DNA from: an uncultured Clostridia bacterium
GTDB lineage: Bacteria > Bacillota > Clostridia > Christensenellales > Pumilibacteraceae
Reading direction: 5' to 3'
Assembly: GCA_947175195.1 (NCBI GenBank)
Contig: CAMWLQ010000007.1
Coordinates: forward strand, 1 to 64,000
Length of the DNA stretch: 64,000 nt
Shown: piece after piece, positions 9,368 through 20,001 of the stretch
Position numbering within the stretch: position 1 is the stretch's first letter
Layout of the letters: each line of letters opens with the position of its first letter
Translations under genes and position numbers: made by a program
Notes under the pieces: model-generated
What the model saw: only the letters and a program-made list of their open reading frames with translations
The model's database searches: none
What the model was told of the DNA's origin: nothing

Positions 9368-10381
9368 TTACTGGTGCGAAATTATGTCGTACAACAACTC
9401 GTCGTCGGACAGCAGCTTGCCGCCGCCCAATACGGTTGCGTATTCCGCCTCGAACGGGATACGGACCTTCAGTCTTAAAAGCTTGCTGAGCATTGCCTGA
9501 AGACCGGGGATCTTGGCGCCGCCGCCCACAACGGTTATGCCCATGCGCTGGATTTCAGCAGCCGCCGTGGGAGTACCCGCATTGATTACGCTTTCTATAG
9601 CGTCGGCAATATTCTTGTAATAATCGAACACTACGCCGTACAGCTCGTCCGACGACAGGGCTTGCGTGCGAATGTTTTTGGTTTCCACGTCTATGCCGCT
9701 GACAACGGTGGTTGCGCAGTCGTTGCGGATAAGGCTGCACACCTTGTCCTTTACACCGCGAACGACGTTCCTGCCGACGTTGATTTTGTATTTGCCGCTG
9801 ACCATGTCCATAATGGCGCTGTCTATCATGTCCCCGCCAATATTAATGCCATAGCCCGACACTATTCCGCAAAGACTGAGTATGGCTATTTCCGTAGCAC
9901 CGCCGCCTATTGTGGTTATTATTCCGCCGAAGTTGGACGATATAGGCATATCGGTACCGAGTGCGGCAAGCATGACGGAGTTGACCATTGTAATATCGTC
10001 AATCCCCGCGCGCATAAGCACGTCTTCGTACATTTCCCTATCGGCAACGGTAACGCCCATAGGTACGCCGACTACACAGCGAATCCTCGGTTTGAACACA
10101 TACGATTCGGGCAATATCCTGCTTACAAACTCGGACAGCATATCGGCGCAAGCCTGTGCGTCCTTGATAGCTCCGTCCATTATAGGGCAAACGATTTTGG
10201 TCTTTTCGGGCGCTCTGCCCATCATATTGTACGCCTCGCTGCCTACGGCGCGCGTGCGTTTTTTTCCGCCGTCGTCAAAGTAAGCGATTACGGACGGCTC
10301 ATGCAAAACAATACCGTTGTTCAATACGAAAATCGAAGTGAACGACGTCCCCAAATCAAGCGCTATATCCATTTTCGCCAT
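9368..10381 (-). CDS. mreB: Rod shape-determining actin-like protein MreB/Mbl
   Basis: A 337-aa protein of the actin/HSP70 ATPase fold. Phosphate-binding loops are visible: DLGTSFTSIF at residues 9-18 and IGGGATEI near residue 163. The adenosine motif VVGGGAKIPG is near residue 290. MreB filaments guide lateral wall synthesis at the inner face of the membrane. The gene overlaps the 3' end of maf by 26 bp and has AGGAG 10 nt before the ATG. mreC and mreD, which nearly always follow, are missing; a terminator follows instead. Mbl or MreBH paralogue identity cannot be excluded. Confidence 0.9.
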   Translation of the reverse strand: MAKMDIALDLGTSFTSIFVLNNGIVLHEPSVIAYFDDGGKKRTRAVGSEAYNMMGRAPEKTKIVCPIMDGAIKDAQACADMLSEFVSRILPESYVFKPRIRCVVGVPMGVTVADREMYEDVLMRAGIDDITMVNSVMLAALGTDMPISSNFGGIITTIGGGATEIAILSLCGIVSGYGINIGGDMIDSAIMDMVSGKYKINVGRNVVRGVKDKVCSLIRNDCATTVVSGIDVETKNIRTQALSSDELYGVVFDYYKNIADAIESVINAGTPTAAAEIQRMGITVVGGGAKIPGLQAMLSKLLRLKVRIPFEAEYATVLGGGKLLSDDELLYDIISHQ

Positions 10382-10943
10382 AAATCAAATTCTCCTCGAT
10401 AAGTTTTTCCGTGAGCTTTACCGGCAAGCCGACAACGTTGTCGTAGTCGCCGTTCACCGCCGCAATCAGCGGTTTTATTTGCGCATCGTCTATGTTGTAC
10501 CCGCCCGCTTTGTCGAACGGCGCGCCGCTCTCGACATAATTATACACTATATCTTTGTTAAATGCACCAAAAGTGACCAGTGTTTTTTCAACTTTTTCTA
10601 TAATTTTACCGTTTACCGCAAAATATACGGCAGTCACCACCTCGTGAGTGTTGCCGCAAAGTGCCTTAAACATACTTACCGCCTGCTCGAAATCGACGGG
10701 CTTGCCGAAAACCGTATCGCCCAAACCCACAACGGTATCGAACGCCAAAACGGGCAGCTCGATATGCCGCGCCGCCGCCTCGCCTTTTTTGCGCGCGTTT
10801 GCCATTGCCGTTTGCTCCGCGCCGCACAGTACGACCTCGTCAACGTCCATAGGCATAAACACGGGATTTACGCAGGCTATCTTTTGTATGAGTAAACGGC
10901 GCCTTGGCGACGCCGTTGCAAGAACAATATCAAAGGATTTCAA
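10356..10943 (-). CDS. maf: Maf-family nucleotide pyrophosphatase
   Basis: About 195 aa from a TTG start at 10943. The N-terminal LATASPRR motif and the LAFDTVVG motif near residue 70 are Maf signatures. The E/K-rich catalytic region follows and AVNGDYDNVVGLP marks the conserved C-terminus. Maf enzymes hydrolyse non-canonical or modified nucleoside triphosphates and affect septation in Bacillus. The frame extends to an ATG at 10991, but that would overlap ppx by 62 bp and add a non-family N-terminus. The TTG overlaps ppx by only 14 bp and places the beta strand where Maf proteins begin. Translational coupling to ppx is likely. Confidence 0.88.
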   Translation of the reverse strand: MKSFDIVLATASPRRRLLIQKIACVNPVFMPMDVDEVVLCGAEQTAMANARKKGEAAARHIELPVLAFDTVVGLGDTVFGKPVDFEQAVSMFKALCGNTHEVVTAVYFAVNGKIIEKVEKTLVTFGAFNKDIVYNYVESGAPFDKAGGYNIDDAQIKPLIAAVNGDYDNVVGLPVKLTEKLIEENLIYGENGYSA

Positions 10944-12441
10944 GATTTTTCTTATACGCTTTGGCAAAATCCGCACCCGCGGACAGCGCATCCTTAATTT
11001 CCAAGGAGCAATCGCCTTCCACCTCGGTCTTCATTATTACCGAGTCGCCGAGGACGTCGCAAGTGATTGCCTTGACCGAGCCGGACATCGAGCGGTCGAG
11101 CGAATCGGCTATGCGCAATATTACGGCAAGCCGCATTACCGCCACAAGGTCTTCCTCCTGCACTATGCCCGAATACTTTTTCCACTCCGCATACGACAAA
11201 TCGTCCAAGTCGTGCGCCAGCGCGACAAACGCCGCAAGCACCAAGTCGCGGTGCGACACGCCGTACAAATTGGAGTTCATAATGTAGTAGTTTGAATGTT
11301 TGTAGTTGTTGTAAAAGCTTATTCGCCCGCCCGTTTCATGCATAAGCGCCGCTATACGCAGCACGCGCACGTACTGGCGCGGCAGCTTGTGCAACACGCG
11401 CAGCTGCTTGTACAGCTGAATTGCAAGGTTGCAAACGTGTTCAGCGTGAGCGATATTTTGATTGTAGTAATGCAAACGCGTGTACACCGAATAGCCCAAT
11501 ATATCGCTTATCGGTTTTTCAAGCGTTGTGGGCACGGTATGATTGAACATAAACCCTTCGCGTATGCCCGAGCCCGACACCACAATATCGTCGAAATCGG
11601 TACTGTCCAGCAAGCTCTTTATGCAAGACAGCGCAGCGCAAAAGATGTCGGCGCGCTGTGCCGATAAGCCCTTGATTTTTGAACGCTTTTCCACGTCCAA
11701 AATTTTTATCATGTCATATACTTTGTTGAACGTTTCCACGCCGACATGGTAATTATGTACCATAGCAAGCGGATATTTTTCTATACGCTGGACTATGTTG
11801 GCGAGGTTGCGGAACGACCCGCCCACGCCTACAAGTCTATATTCGGGATCGAGCGTTTTGAGCCATTCAACACCCGCAAACTGGTCGCGCATATACGTTT
11901 CTATCATTTGCGACTGCTGTAAAGGCGTAGTGTTCTCGTTGAACAGTGCCGAAAGCGTCATAGTACCTATCGGCAAATTGATACGGTTGACTATCATTCG
12001 CCTGTTGTACTGTATAAGCTGTAAGGACGATCCGGATATGTCCATGATTACGCCCTTGGGGATTTCCAGCGAGTTGATTACGCCGTAATATATTTGCGTT
12101 GCCTCTTGCTCCTCGCCGAGTACGTCCATTTTGAATCCGCAAACGGTGTTGACCTCTTCCAAAAAGCTACGCTGGTTTTTGGCTTTGCGCACTGCGGTTG
12201 TCGCAAACGCATAGATCTTTTCCACGTTGTTGGCGTCGCAAAGCTTGCGGAACATCTTTAACGTCTTTACCGCCTGCGCAATGCGCGCCTGCTTTAAATA
12301 CCCGTCCCGCTCCATATCCTGAGCGAGCCGTACCGTTTCCTTCAGCTCGTCGTACACGACAAAATACCCGTCGTCTATGACGTGCGCCAGCACTAACCGC
12401 GCCGAATTGGATCCCAAATCAATAATAGCAATGTTGTTCAA
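10930..12441 (-). CDS. Ppx/GppA exopolyphosphatase with C-terminal HD-type domain
   Basis: A 503-aa protein. The N-terminal actin-like phosphatase domain shows IIDLGSNSARLVLA (residues 5-18), FATTAVRKAKN near 90, MDISGSSLQL near 145 and GVGGSFRNLA near 205. The C-terminal half (about 320-503) is an all-helical HD-like domain with HAEHVCNLA and ALMHETG histidines. Enzymes of this group degrade polyphosphate or pppGpp. The start codon is TTG at 12441 with GAGGA seven bases upstream. It is the first gene of the ppx-maf-mreB unit. Confidence 0.88.
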   Translation of the reverse strand: MNNIAIIDLGSNSARLVLAHVIDDGYFVVYDELKETVRLAQDMERDGYLKQARIAQAVKTLKMFRKLCDANNVEKIYAFATTAVRKAKNQRSFLEEVNTVCGFKMDVLGEEQEATQIYYGVINSLEIPKGVIMDISGSSLQLIQYNRRMIVNRINLPIGTMTLSALFNENTTPLQQSQMIETYMRDQFAGVEWLKTLDPEYRLVGVGGSFRNLANIVQRIEKYPLAMVHNYHVGVETFNKVYDMIKILDVEKRSKIKGLSAQRADIFCAALSCIKSLLDSTDFDDIVVSGSGIREGFMFNHTVPTTLEKPISDILGYSVYTRLHYYNQNIAHAEHVCNLAIQLYKQLRVLHKLPRQYVRVLRIAALMHETGGRISFYNNYKHSNYYIMNSNLYGVSHRDLVLAAFVALAHDLDDLSYAEWKKYSGIVQEEDLVAVMRLAVILRIADSLDRSMSGSVKAITCDVLGDSVIMKTEVEGDCSLEIKDALSAGADFAKAYKKNLEIL

Positions 12442-12638
12442 TGCAGTTTCCTCAAAGCAATATAAATATGCCTATTTTGATATATACACGGATTATAACA
12501 TACTTTTCAACTCTTGTAAAGGGGGTATTTTGCATAAATTTAATGTTTTTTTTTGTTACATTTGGCTAAAACGCCTTCAAAACCCTGTCCGCACTCAAAC
12601 AATAGCGGTTTCATAATCGACAAAATATTACAAAACCC

Positions 12639-12667
12639 TTTACTTTTTTTTGTGTAAGTGATAAAAT
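12639..12667 (+). promoter_or_regulatory. Promoter of the 898-aa surface protein, predicted near-leaderless
   Basis: TTTACT (12639-12644), a 17-nt spacer and TAAAAT (12662-12667). The ATG at 12676 is only 8 nt after the -10 box, giving a leader of 0-2 nt. The AAGG just before the ATG would fall at or before the predicted transcript start. Confidence 0.55.
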
Positions 12668-12675
12668 ATTAAGGT

Positions 12676-15372
12676 ATGGCGATTAATAGGAAAATAAGAT
12701 ATTCTATAATAACGGTTTTACTCGTGGCGGCGCTGGCTGTTTTGGCGGCGTTTGCCTTTGTGCGCGTCCCCGCCGCTGCGGAAAACGGGACCGATTGCGA
12801 GCTGTCGCCCGTCAAGACGGAAAGTGATGGCGTTACCTATTACTGCTTTGACAATCCGATTTCGGTGTTTGCCGACGGCGAGGTAAAAATCGTCGCGGGA
12901 CAAAACGGCGTATACTTCGTTTCCGCCAACGAAAACGGCGAAACGGACATCAAGTTTAAAGACCTGTCGGCGGACAAGGTGTACCGCCGCACCGCACACG
13001 AAAACAGCACCGAGTATCTTATTATCCTTAACGACGGAGCAATCTCCGCAATCGGCGCGGACGACGATATTACCGAGCTTGATGTGAACGGCGTAGTCGG
13101 CGACGTTTTGGACTTTGAAATTTTAGGCGACAAGCTGTACGCGATTACCGCCACGCAGGTTATAGTCGCCCCCCTGCTCGAAACGGGCATTGACGCACAA
13201 AACGCTTTTGTCGCGCCGCTTTCCTCAAGCCGACATTCCAAAGTAAATGCTAAGCGCATAACCGCCGTCGACGGCAAACTGTACATATCGGTAAAAGCCG
13301 TGTTCGGCAACAAGTGGGACATATGCGCCGCCGATATTGCGTCGGTGACAAGCACGGGCTGCACGCTCAATACCGTTCTCGACCAAAGCAACGACGTACT
13401 TGCGCTTACCGCCTCCGCCGAAAACGACGTAATATACCTGCTTACGCGCAGCGAAATTATAGGCTATACCGCGACGGTCGGCGGCGGACTGTACAAGCTG
13501 TATGCCACCGACGGCAGCGACATAACGGATATTTTTGCGTACGGCGACAACGTTTACACACTTGATTCGCTTAACGCGTTGCACGTTATGAACGGCAAGC
13601 TGGCTGACGAGCGCGTGATTGCCGCCTCCGCAAGCAGCGACAAAGGATTCTTTAATATTCCGTTCGGCATGACCGCCAAAAGCTCAATGCTGTACGTTGC
13701 CGACACGGTGAACAACCGCATAGCAATATACGACAACAGCGGCATACGTTACATAAACCGCGAGTTCCGCACCCCCGTATCGGTGGCGGCGGACAACGGC
13801 GGCACGCTGTACGTTGCTTACGACGACAACAAGGTGGGCATTTTCCGAAACAACGCTTACTCGACTTACGACGAGATAACCGTAACCTCAACAACGCTTG
13901 GCAAGATCAGCCGCATTGTCGTAGATTCGGAAAAAACGCTGTTTATACTATCCGACAGCGGACTGTGGAGGGTGGAACGCGATTATACGCCTACCCGCAT
14001 AAGCACGGTCGCGTACAAGGACATTACGCTGAGCATAGGCAAAAGCCGACTTTACGCTTTGGACGCCGACAAAATCGTTTGGCTGGACAAGACCACCGGC
14101 GAAACAAAAAGCTCCCGCCCCGTCGGCAATGACGCTATTTCCGTCGCCGTCGATCTAAACGACACGGCGTTTGCACTGTATACCGACAAGATAGCTGGCA
14201 TAACGGCAAACGGCGTTTCCACCGAATATGCGCTTACCGTCGACGGACAGCCGTACACGCTGGGCGACCGCATCGGGCAAATACTGCTTTGCTTTATGGA
14301 AGACGGCTTAAACGGCGTTGACAGCGACGAACAAAATTACGCTATTATACTTGACACGTTCAGGCACCGCGTACTCAAAACGGACGGCACTGCTATCGGC
14401 GCACGATTTGTCGATTACTCCTATGAGTCGCCCGACATTATCGGCGATACCGCAGCGGTCGAGGGACAAACGGGAATAATACGCAAGGTGCGGTTTGACA
14501 CACCGCTGTTCGATTACCCTGTCGAAACCAAATCGAATTACACGGTAATCGGCGGCGAGTACGTGATTGTACCCGATTACTCCATTGTAGCACCCGAATA
14601 CAAGCCCGACGAAACGCCCGAATTCACATTAGTACTGATTGACGATACGCAAAACAACAGGCTTTTGCAGGGCTATGTGTACAAGGACGCGCTTTCCGAT
14701 CCCGTCAAGTACTCCCCGCCTCCGTCCGACATTTGCACAATCACCGGGGAGCTGGGCACAATAGTTTACAAATGGCCGAGCCGCAACGCCAAAGCGATAA
14801 TGGGATATTCCGAAACGGCAAAGAACACCAAGTTTAATATGCTCGACTTTGTCGAATCCTTCCGCGACGGTTACGGCTATTACTGGTACAGAATCGCCCT
14901 TGACGACAACGGAAACGAGGGCTACGTCCCCGCAGTAAACGTAAGCACGATAGACTATCAGCAAGCGAATATCCTGCCCGAATACAATGCCGAAATAATT
15001 GCGTACAAAGGTAAAACCACAGCTAAAACGTACAGCCGCGACAACGCCACGGGCAAGTATACGGAGGTTAGCGGCGTAACGCTTAACGCCGGTACAAAGG
15101 TTGAGGTCGTCGGCGCGTTCGACTCGTCCGAGCGCTATACCAAAATCAAGTTTTTGGACGGCAAAACGCACAAAACGGTAACGTGCTATGTGGAAACAGT
15201 ACATCTTAAATATACGGGACTGAATATCGTACTTATCGTAGCAATAATCGTTATAGCAATCACGTTGATACTTGCTATAATAATCGTTTCCAGAGTTTAC
15301 TATTCCAAAAAGAAACGGCTGGACAACGACGGCGACGACAAAGAAAATAAAGACGTTGCCGACACCGATTAA
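12676..15372 (+). CDS. Large membrane-anchored surface protein with beta-propeller and SH3-like domains
   Basis: An 898-aa protein. An N-terminal signal peptide or anchor (residues 1-36) precedes a long extracellular region. Residues about 60-640 are beta-rich with NHL/propeller-like blades; the clearest reads YVADTVNNRIAIYD near residue 340. Two SH3-like modules follow (about 694-755 and 775-845). A C-terminal transmembrane helix (about 852-877) precedes a KKKR stop-transfer signal and a short acidic tail. There is no LPXTG sorting motif. Function is unknown; a wall-binding or environment-sensing scaffold is an inference. It is monocistronic, between its own promoter and a bidirectional terminator. 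The architecture parallels the 1148-aa protein at 20746-24192. Confidence 0.7.
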   Translation: MAINRKIRYSIITVLLVAALAVLAAFAFVRVPAAAENGTDCELSPVKTESDGVTYYCFDNPISVFADGEVKIVAGQNGVYFVSANENGETDIKFKDLSADKVYRRTAHENSTEYLIILNDGAISAIGADDDITELDVNGVVGDVLDFEILGDKLYAITATQVIVAPLLETGIDAQNAFVAPLSSSRHSKVNAKRITAVDGKLYISVKAVFGNKWDICAADIASVTSTGCTLNTVLDQSNDVLALTASAENDVIYLLTRSEIIGYTATVGGGLYKLYATDGSDITDIFAYGDNVYTLDSLNALHVMNGKLADERVIAASASSDKGFFNIPFGMTAKSSMLYVADTVNNRIAIYDNSGIRYINREFRTPVSVAADNGGTLYVAYDDNKVGIFRNNAYSTYDEITVTSTTLGKISRIVVDSEKTLFILSDSGLWRVERDYTPTRISTVAYKDITLSIGKSRLYALDADKIVWLDKTTGETKSSRPVGNDAISVAVDLNDTAFALYTDKIAGITANGVSTEYALTVDGQPYTLGDRIGQILLCFMEDGLNGVDSDEQNYAIILDTFRHRVLKTDGTAIGARFVDYSYESPDIIGDTAAVEGQTGIIRKVRFDTPLFDYPVETKSNYTVIGGEYVIVPDYSIVAPEYKPDETPEFTLVLIDDTQNNRLLQGYVYKDALSDPVKYSPPPSDICTITGELGTIVYKWPSRNAKAIMGYSETAKNTKFNMLDFVESFRDGYGYYWYRIALDDNGNEGYVPAVNVSTIDYQQANILPEYNAEIIAYKGKTTAKTYSRDNATGKYTEVSGVTLNAGTKVEVVGAFDSSERYTKIKFLDGKTHKTVTCYVETVHLKYTGLNIVLIVAIIVIAITLILAIIIVSRVYYSKKKRLDNDGDDKENKDVADTD

Positions 15373-15386
15373 TTAAATCCAAACAC

Positions 15387-15418
15387 AAAATGGTCGCAAA
15401 CTGCGACCATTTATTTTT
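15387..15418. terminator. Bidirectional terminator
   Basis: Stem AATGGTCGCA/TGCGACCATT (15389-15398 with 15402-15411), 3-nt loop, A-rich on the left and T-rich on the right. It serves the plus-strand surface protein and the convergent ssb-like gene. Confidence 0.85.
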
Positions 15419-15422
15419 GAAT

Positions 15423-16064
15423 TTATTCGTCCGAAGTGGATGCCACTTCACTCTCCTTTTGCATAAACTCCACCGCGCCGATAGAAAACTCATACGCAGT
15501 GCGTATTTCAGTTTCGCCGTTATCGAGGCGTTTGGTGTACTGTCTGGACTGAATACGCCCCGACACGTCCAGCTTTTGCCCGACTGGCGCGTTCTTTATC
15601 AGTCGCGCGTTCTTTCCCCATGCTATGCACGGAATGTAATCGGACTTGGCGTAAGCGCGGTTTACCGCAAGCAAGACGTCGCATATTTCCCTATTAAACG
15701 GCGTGGTGCGGTATATCGGCGGTTTGCAAATATACCCGATAAGCTCCGCCGTGTTTGGATTCACATCCATAATCGGCTCTTTTATTTCGCGTGCAAACAC
15801 GCTTAGTATAAGCCGCGACCGCTCGCCTTCCGGACGGTTAAAGCTGCGGAACTGCCCCGATACGGATATGTAATCGTTTTCTTTGAGGTTTGCTATCAAC
15901 CCTTCCGCCGCAGTAATCGGTATTACGTCCAAATGCTCGGAAAGTCGCGGCACGTTCAGCTTGAACTCGTAAAAGCGTTCACCGTAAAGGTCGTGCGAAT
16001 ATTCTATTGCCGAGCCCACTCGCCCCTGTAAAAACACGGAATTGGTTGATTTGTCGTTTTTCAT
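15423..16064 (-). CDS. Tandem OB-fold single-stranded DNA-binding protein
   Basis: A 213-aa protein with two OB-like halves. The first (about 8-100) reads NSVFLQGRVGSAIEYSH and later DYISVSGQFRSFNR. The second (about 104-200) reads AELIGYICKPPIYRTT, CIAWGKNARLI and KLDVSGRIQSRQYTK. The second half carries the SSB/PriB-like pattern. A single-strand-binding or replication accessory role is inferred; it is not the short-tailed classic SSB and lacks the acidic DDIPF-type tip, ending in EVASTSDE. It lies 6 bp downstream of the deacetylase gene, with an AAGGAG site, so it is probably co-transcribed. Confidence 0.7.
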   Translation of the reverse strand: MKNDKSTNSVFLQGRVGSAIEYSHDLYGERFYEFKLNVPRLSEHLDVIPITAAEGLIANLKENDYISVSGQFRSFNRPEGERSRLILSVFAREIKEPIMDVNPNTAELIGYICKPPIYRTTPFNREICDVLLAVNRAYAKSDYIPCIAWGKNARLIKNAPVGQKLDVSGRIQSRQYTKRLDNGETEIRTAYEFSIGAVEFMQKESEVASTSDE

Positions 16065-16070
16065 TAATGT

Positions 16071-16838
16071 TTAACTCCTTGATTGTCTACCCGTATGATC
16101 GATTGTATAGTTGTCTTTGTAGATAAGATCGCCCACGGTTTTGAACGTAAAGCCCTTGGCGCGCAAGCCGTCTATTATCGAGGGCAACGCGTCCAGTGTG
16201 TACTTGCCGTCGTTATGCATCAAAATGATACTGCCGTTGCGACACTTGCTCACTATGCGCGACGTGATTTGCTCTTTGGAAATCCCCTTCCAGTCCAGCG
16301 AATCCACGTCCCACTGAATGGTATACAGCCCTTGCTCCTTGGCTACGTTTAGCAGCGAGTCCGAGTAATCACCGTACGGCGGGCGGAACAAGTTGACCTT
16401 TCGTCCCGAAATGCTCTCTATAAGCGACTTAGACGTGGTCAGCTCCAGCTCGATTTGGCTCTTGGACAGCTTGGACATATACGGATGCGTCGCCGAGTGC
16501 GTGCCTATCTCTATCCTGTCGGATGCGGCAAGCGTTTTCAGCTCGTCCTCGTATTTCTCCGCCCAAAAGCTTACCAAAAAGAATGTTGCGCACGCGTCCT
16601 TTTGCTCAAGCGTTTCCAAAATGCCCAACGTTTTGTCCGCACCCCACGCCGCGTCGAACGTAAGCGCAACCGCTTTCTCGTCCGTTTCAACGGAATAGAT
16701 GGGCACTTTTTTGGGGCTTACGTTGCTGTATATAGCCGCCGCGCCCGTGTAGTACACTCCGGTAACGGCAAGCGCCAATACGACGGCGGTGAGCACCGCC
16801 AAAATGATTGTCCTACGTTTGACAACTATGAACTTCAT
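16071..16838 (-). CDS. PdaB-like polysaccharide deacetylase (CE4)
   Basis: A 255-aa protein. An N-terminal transmembrane anchor (residues 9-31) precedes a NodB-homology domain. The five CE4 motifs are visible: TFDAAWG (motif 1, with the second Asp replaced as in PdaB proteins), GTHSATHP (motif 2), LFRPPYGDYS (motif 3), WDVDSLDWKG (motif 4) and IILMHND (motif 5). PdaB is needed in Bacillus to keep spores stable by acting on spore peptidoglycan. Together with spoIVFB it suggests a sporulating ancestry. AGGAG lies 6 nt upstream of the ATG. Activity on another wall glycan is possible. Confidence 0.85.
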   Translation of the reverse strand: MKFIVVKRRTIILAVLTAVVLALAVTGVYYTGAAAIYSNVSPKKVPIYSVETDEKAVALTFDAAWGADKTLGILETLEQKDACATFFLVSFWAEKYEDELKTLAASDRIEIGTHSATHPYMSKLSKSQIELELTTSKSLIESISGRKVNLFRPPYGDYSDSLLNVAKEQGLYTIQWDVDSLDWKGISKEQITSRIVSKCRNGSIILMHNDGKYTLDALPSIIDGLRAKGFTFKTVGDLIYKDNYTIDHTGRQSRS

Positions 16839-16978
16839 CGGACAACTCCTATTTTAAATACTATTCGGCGCGATATATAGGAGCTTGTGTCGAATAAAAA
16901 CTTATCATGACGACCTGCGCTCCCATACTCGCATAACTCATTAGTATTCGGACGTTGCACCCGATATGCCCTATCGAC

Positions 16979-17015
16979 AAAAAAAAACTCCCGACCGATT
17001 GTCGAGAGTTTTTTG
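16979..17015 (-). terminator. degV terminator
   Basis: Minus-strand stem ACTCTCGAC/GTCGGGAGT (17009-17001 with 16995-16987, one G-T pair), followed by about eight T residues, 24 bp beyond the DegV stop. Confidence 0.88.
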
Positions 17016-17038
17016 TTCTTTATTTACAACGTAGAATT

Positions 17039-17875
17039 TTATTCCTTGCTTGCAAGCGTAACGATACCCACGGTGCCTATGCCGATATGCACGCCGCCAA
17101 CAAGGCACATAGGCTCAACCTCTACCTCGGTAATTCCGAGCTTGTTTGCCAAGCGCGCTTTGAGCGGCTCGATATACTTGTCATCGCCTATATAGTACAA
17201 CATTATGCTGTCAAACTTTTGGGGTAAGTGCGCAATCGCCGCGTCCGCCGCACGGTTGAATCCAAGCGTTTTGGCATAAATGGTGAGATCGTTTTTTGCG
17301 AACTCGAACACGGGCTTGATTTGGAGAATATTGCCGACGCGGGACAGCAGCTTGTTTACCCTGCCGCCGCGCGCAAGCTCGGTTAGCGACGCGGGTATAA
17401 ACTGCATTGCTATGCGCTGTTGCAAGTCGGTTGTAAGCTCCAAAAGCTGCTCAAACGTTGCGCCCGCCTGCTGCGCCTTTACTATCTCGCGCATAAACAT
17501 AAGCGCCGAAGGACCCGCCTCGCCAGAATTGACCGCGGCTATCTTTTTGCCTTCGTAATCGGCAACGGCGATGTTAGCCGAGCCGATAGTACCGCTCAGC
17601 CTGTCCGCTATTGTAAAAATCAAAATTTCGCTGTCGGGGTCCTGCGCGTAAATTTCGTCTATGGCTTTTTTAAACTTTTCGGGCGACGGCTGTGACGTTT
17701 TGCCGCCGTTCTTACTTTTGGCAAGCTTTTTGTAAAAATCGGGCCACATATCGCGGAAACCCTCTTCGTACTCCTTGTTGCCAAGCGTCAGCGTAAGGCT
17801 GACGACTTTTATATCATATTGCTCGACGTACTCTCGCGTCAATCCGAAAGTAGAATCAACAATGAATTTTACCAT
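17039..17875 (-). CDS. DegV family fatty-acid-binding protein
   Basis: A 278-aa protein, normal DegV length. Signatures are VDSTFGLT at residues 6-13, KTSQPSPEKF near 58, a FTIADRLSGTIGSA segment near 85 and ELARGGRVNKL near 165. DegV/FakB proteins bind a fatty acid and present it to the FakA kinase for phosphorylation, feeding exogenous fatty acid into phospholipid synthesis. No fakA (DAK2-type) gene is in the window. It is monocistronic with a terminator downstream. Which fatty acid is bound cannot be told. Confidence 0.92.
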   Translation of the reverse strand: MVKFIVDSTFGLTREYVEQYDIKVVSLTLTLGNKEYEEGFRDMWPDFYKKLAKSKNGGKTSQPSPEKFKKAIDEIYAQDPDSEILIFTIADRLSGTIGSANIAVADYEGKKIAAVNSGEAGPSALMFMREIVKAQQAGATFEQLLELTTDLQQRIAMQFIPASLTELARGGRVNKLLSRVGNILQIKPVFEFAKNDLTIYAKTLGFNRAADAAIAHLPQKFDSIMLYYIGDDKYIEPLKARLANKLGITEVEVEPMCLVGGVHIGIGTVGIVTLASKE

Positions 17876-18132
17876 ATTTCACCGCCGTGCAGTATTTGCT
17901 ATGATTTAAGGATTTGCCGTATAATTATTGACCTCGACACAATCCGTATTCAACGCTTTTATATTATAGCATATTTTTTTTGTTCGGTCAATCTTTATTC
18001 GCGCATAATAAGTTGTAAAATACACTAATTTAATGCTGATTTTCGCGCAACGTCGCCGCCGCATAAAAGTTAAACGTGCCGTTTACAAACCGTTTACCTA
18101 TTGCAGCGCATTAAAAAATTTTATCAAAACGC

Positions 18133-19552
<1,420 letters not shown>

Positions 19553-19573
19553 TTTAATTCGAAGTTATGAATT

Positions 19574-19600
19574 AAGGGTGGCGCAAGCCGCCCTTTTTAA
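19574..19600 (+). terminator. gdhA terminator
   Basis: Stem AAGGGTGGC/GCCGCCCTT (19574-19582 with 19587-19595; one G-T pair) with a GCAA loop and a T-run, 21 bp after the gdhA stop. Confidence 0.85.
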
Positions 19601-20001
19601 TTTTGCGTTGCCACCCGCTTGTTTTTCGATTTTATTGCCGTGTAAACCGTTTTGCCTAATTGATAAACGCCGAGCGCTATCAAAAACGCACCGTAGCATG
19701 CGCGCAAAACGTACCCACCTGAATACTTTGCCAAAAAGCTGCCGCCCACCGCGCCCAGCGCGGCAAGCAAAACTATATGCAGACTTTTGCCGAACATTAC
19801 ATAACCGTTCTTTTTGTGTATGCACAGCGCGACGACCGACATCGGAATAAACGCTATCAGGTTGACCGCCTGCGCAAGGTGCTGATTAAGTCCCGCCGCA
19901 AGCGTCAACAGCGGAATGAGCAACGTGCCGCCGCCCATGCCCATACCGCCTATTATACCGCCGCAAAATGACACGATTATTATAACCTGCTGTGCCGTCA
20001 T
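19597..20001 (-). CDS. TSUP (TauE/SafE) transporter half, second gene
   Basis: A 134-aa membrane protein with about four hydrophobic helices. The N-terminal glycine-rich signature GGMGMGGGTLLIPLLTL (about 18-34) is the TSUP repeat motif. Full-length TSUP carriers (about 250 aa, eight helices) contain two such repeats; here each repeat is a separate gene. The family moves sulfite, sulfonates or other organic anions. It overlaps the upstream half-gene by 4 bp, so both are translated together and probably pair in the membrane. The C-terminal tail is basic, suggesting a cytoplasmic location. Confidence 0.8.
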   Translation of the reverse strand: MTAQQVIIIVSFCGGIIGGMGMGGGTLLIPLLTLAAGLNQHLAQAVNLIAFIPMSVVALCIHKKNGYVMFGKSLHIVLLAALGAVGGSFLAKYSGGYVLRACYGAFLIALGVYQLGKTVYTAIKSKNKRVATQN

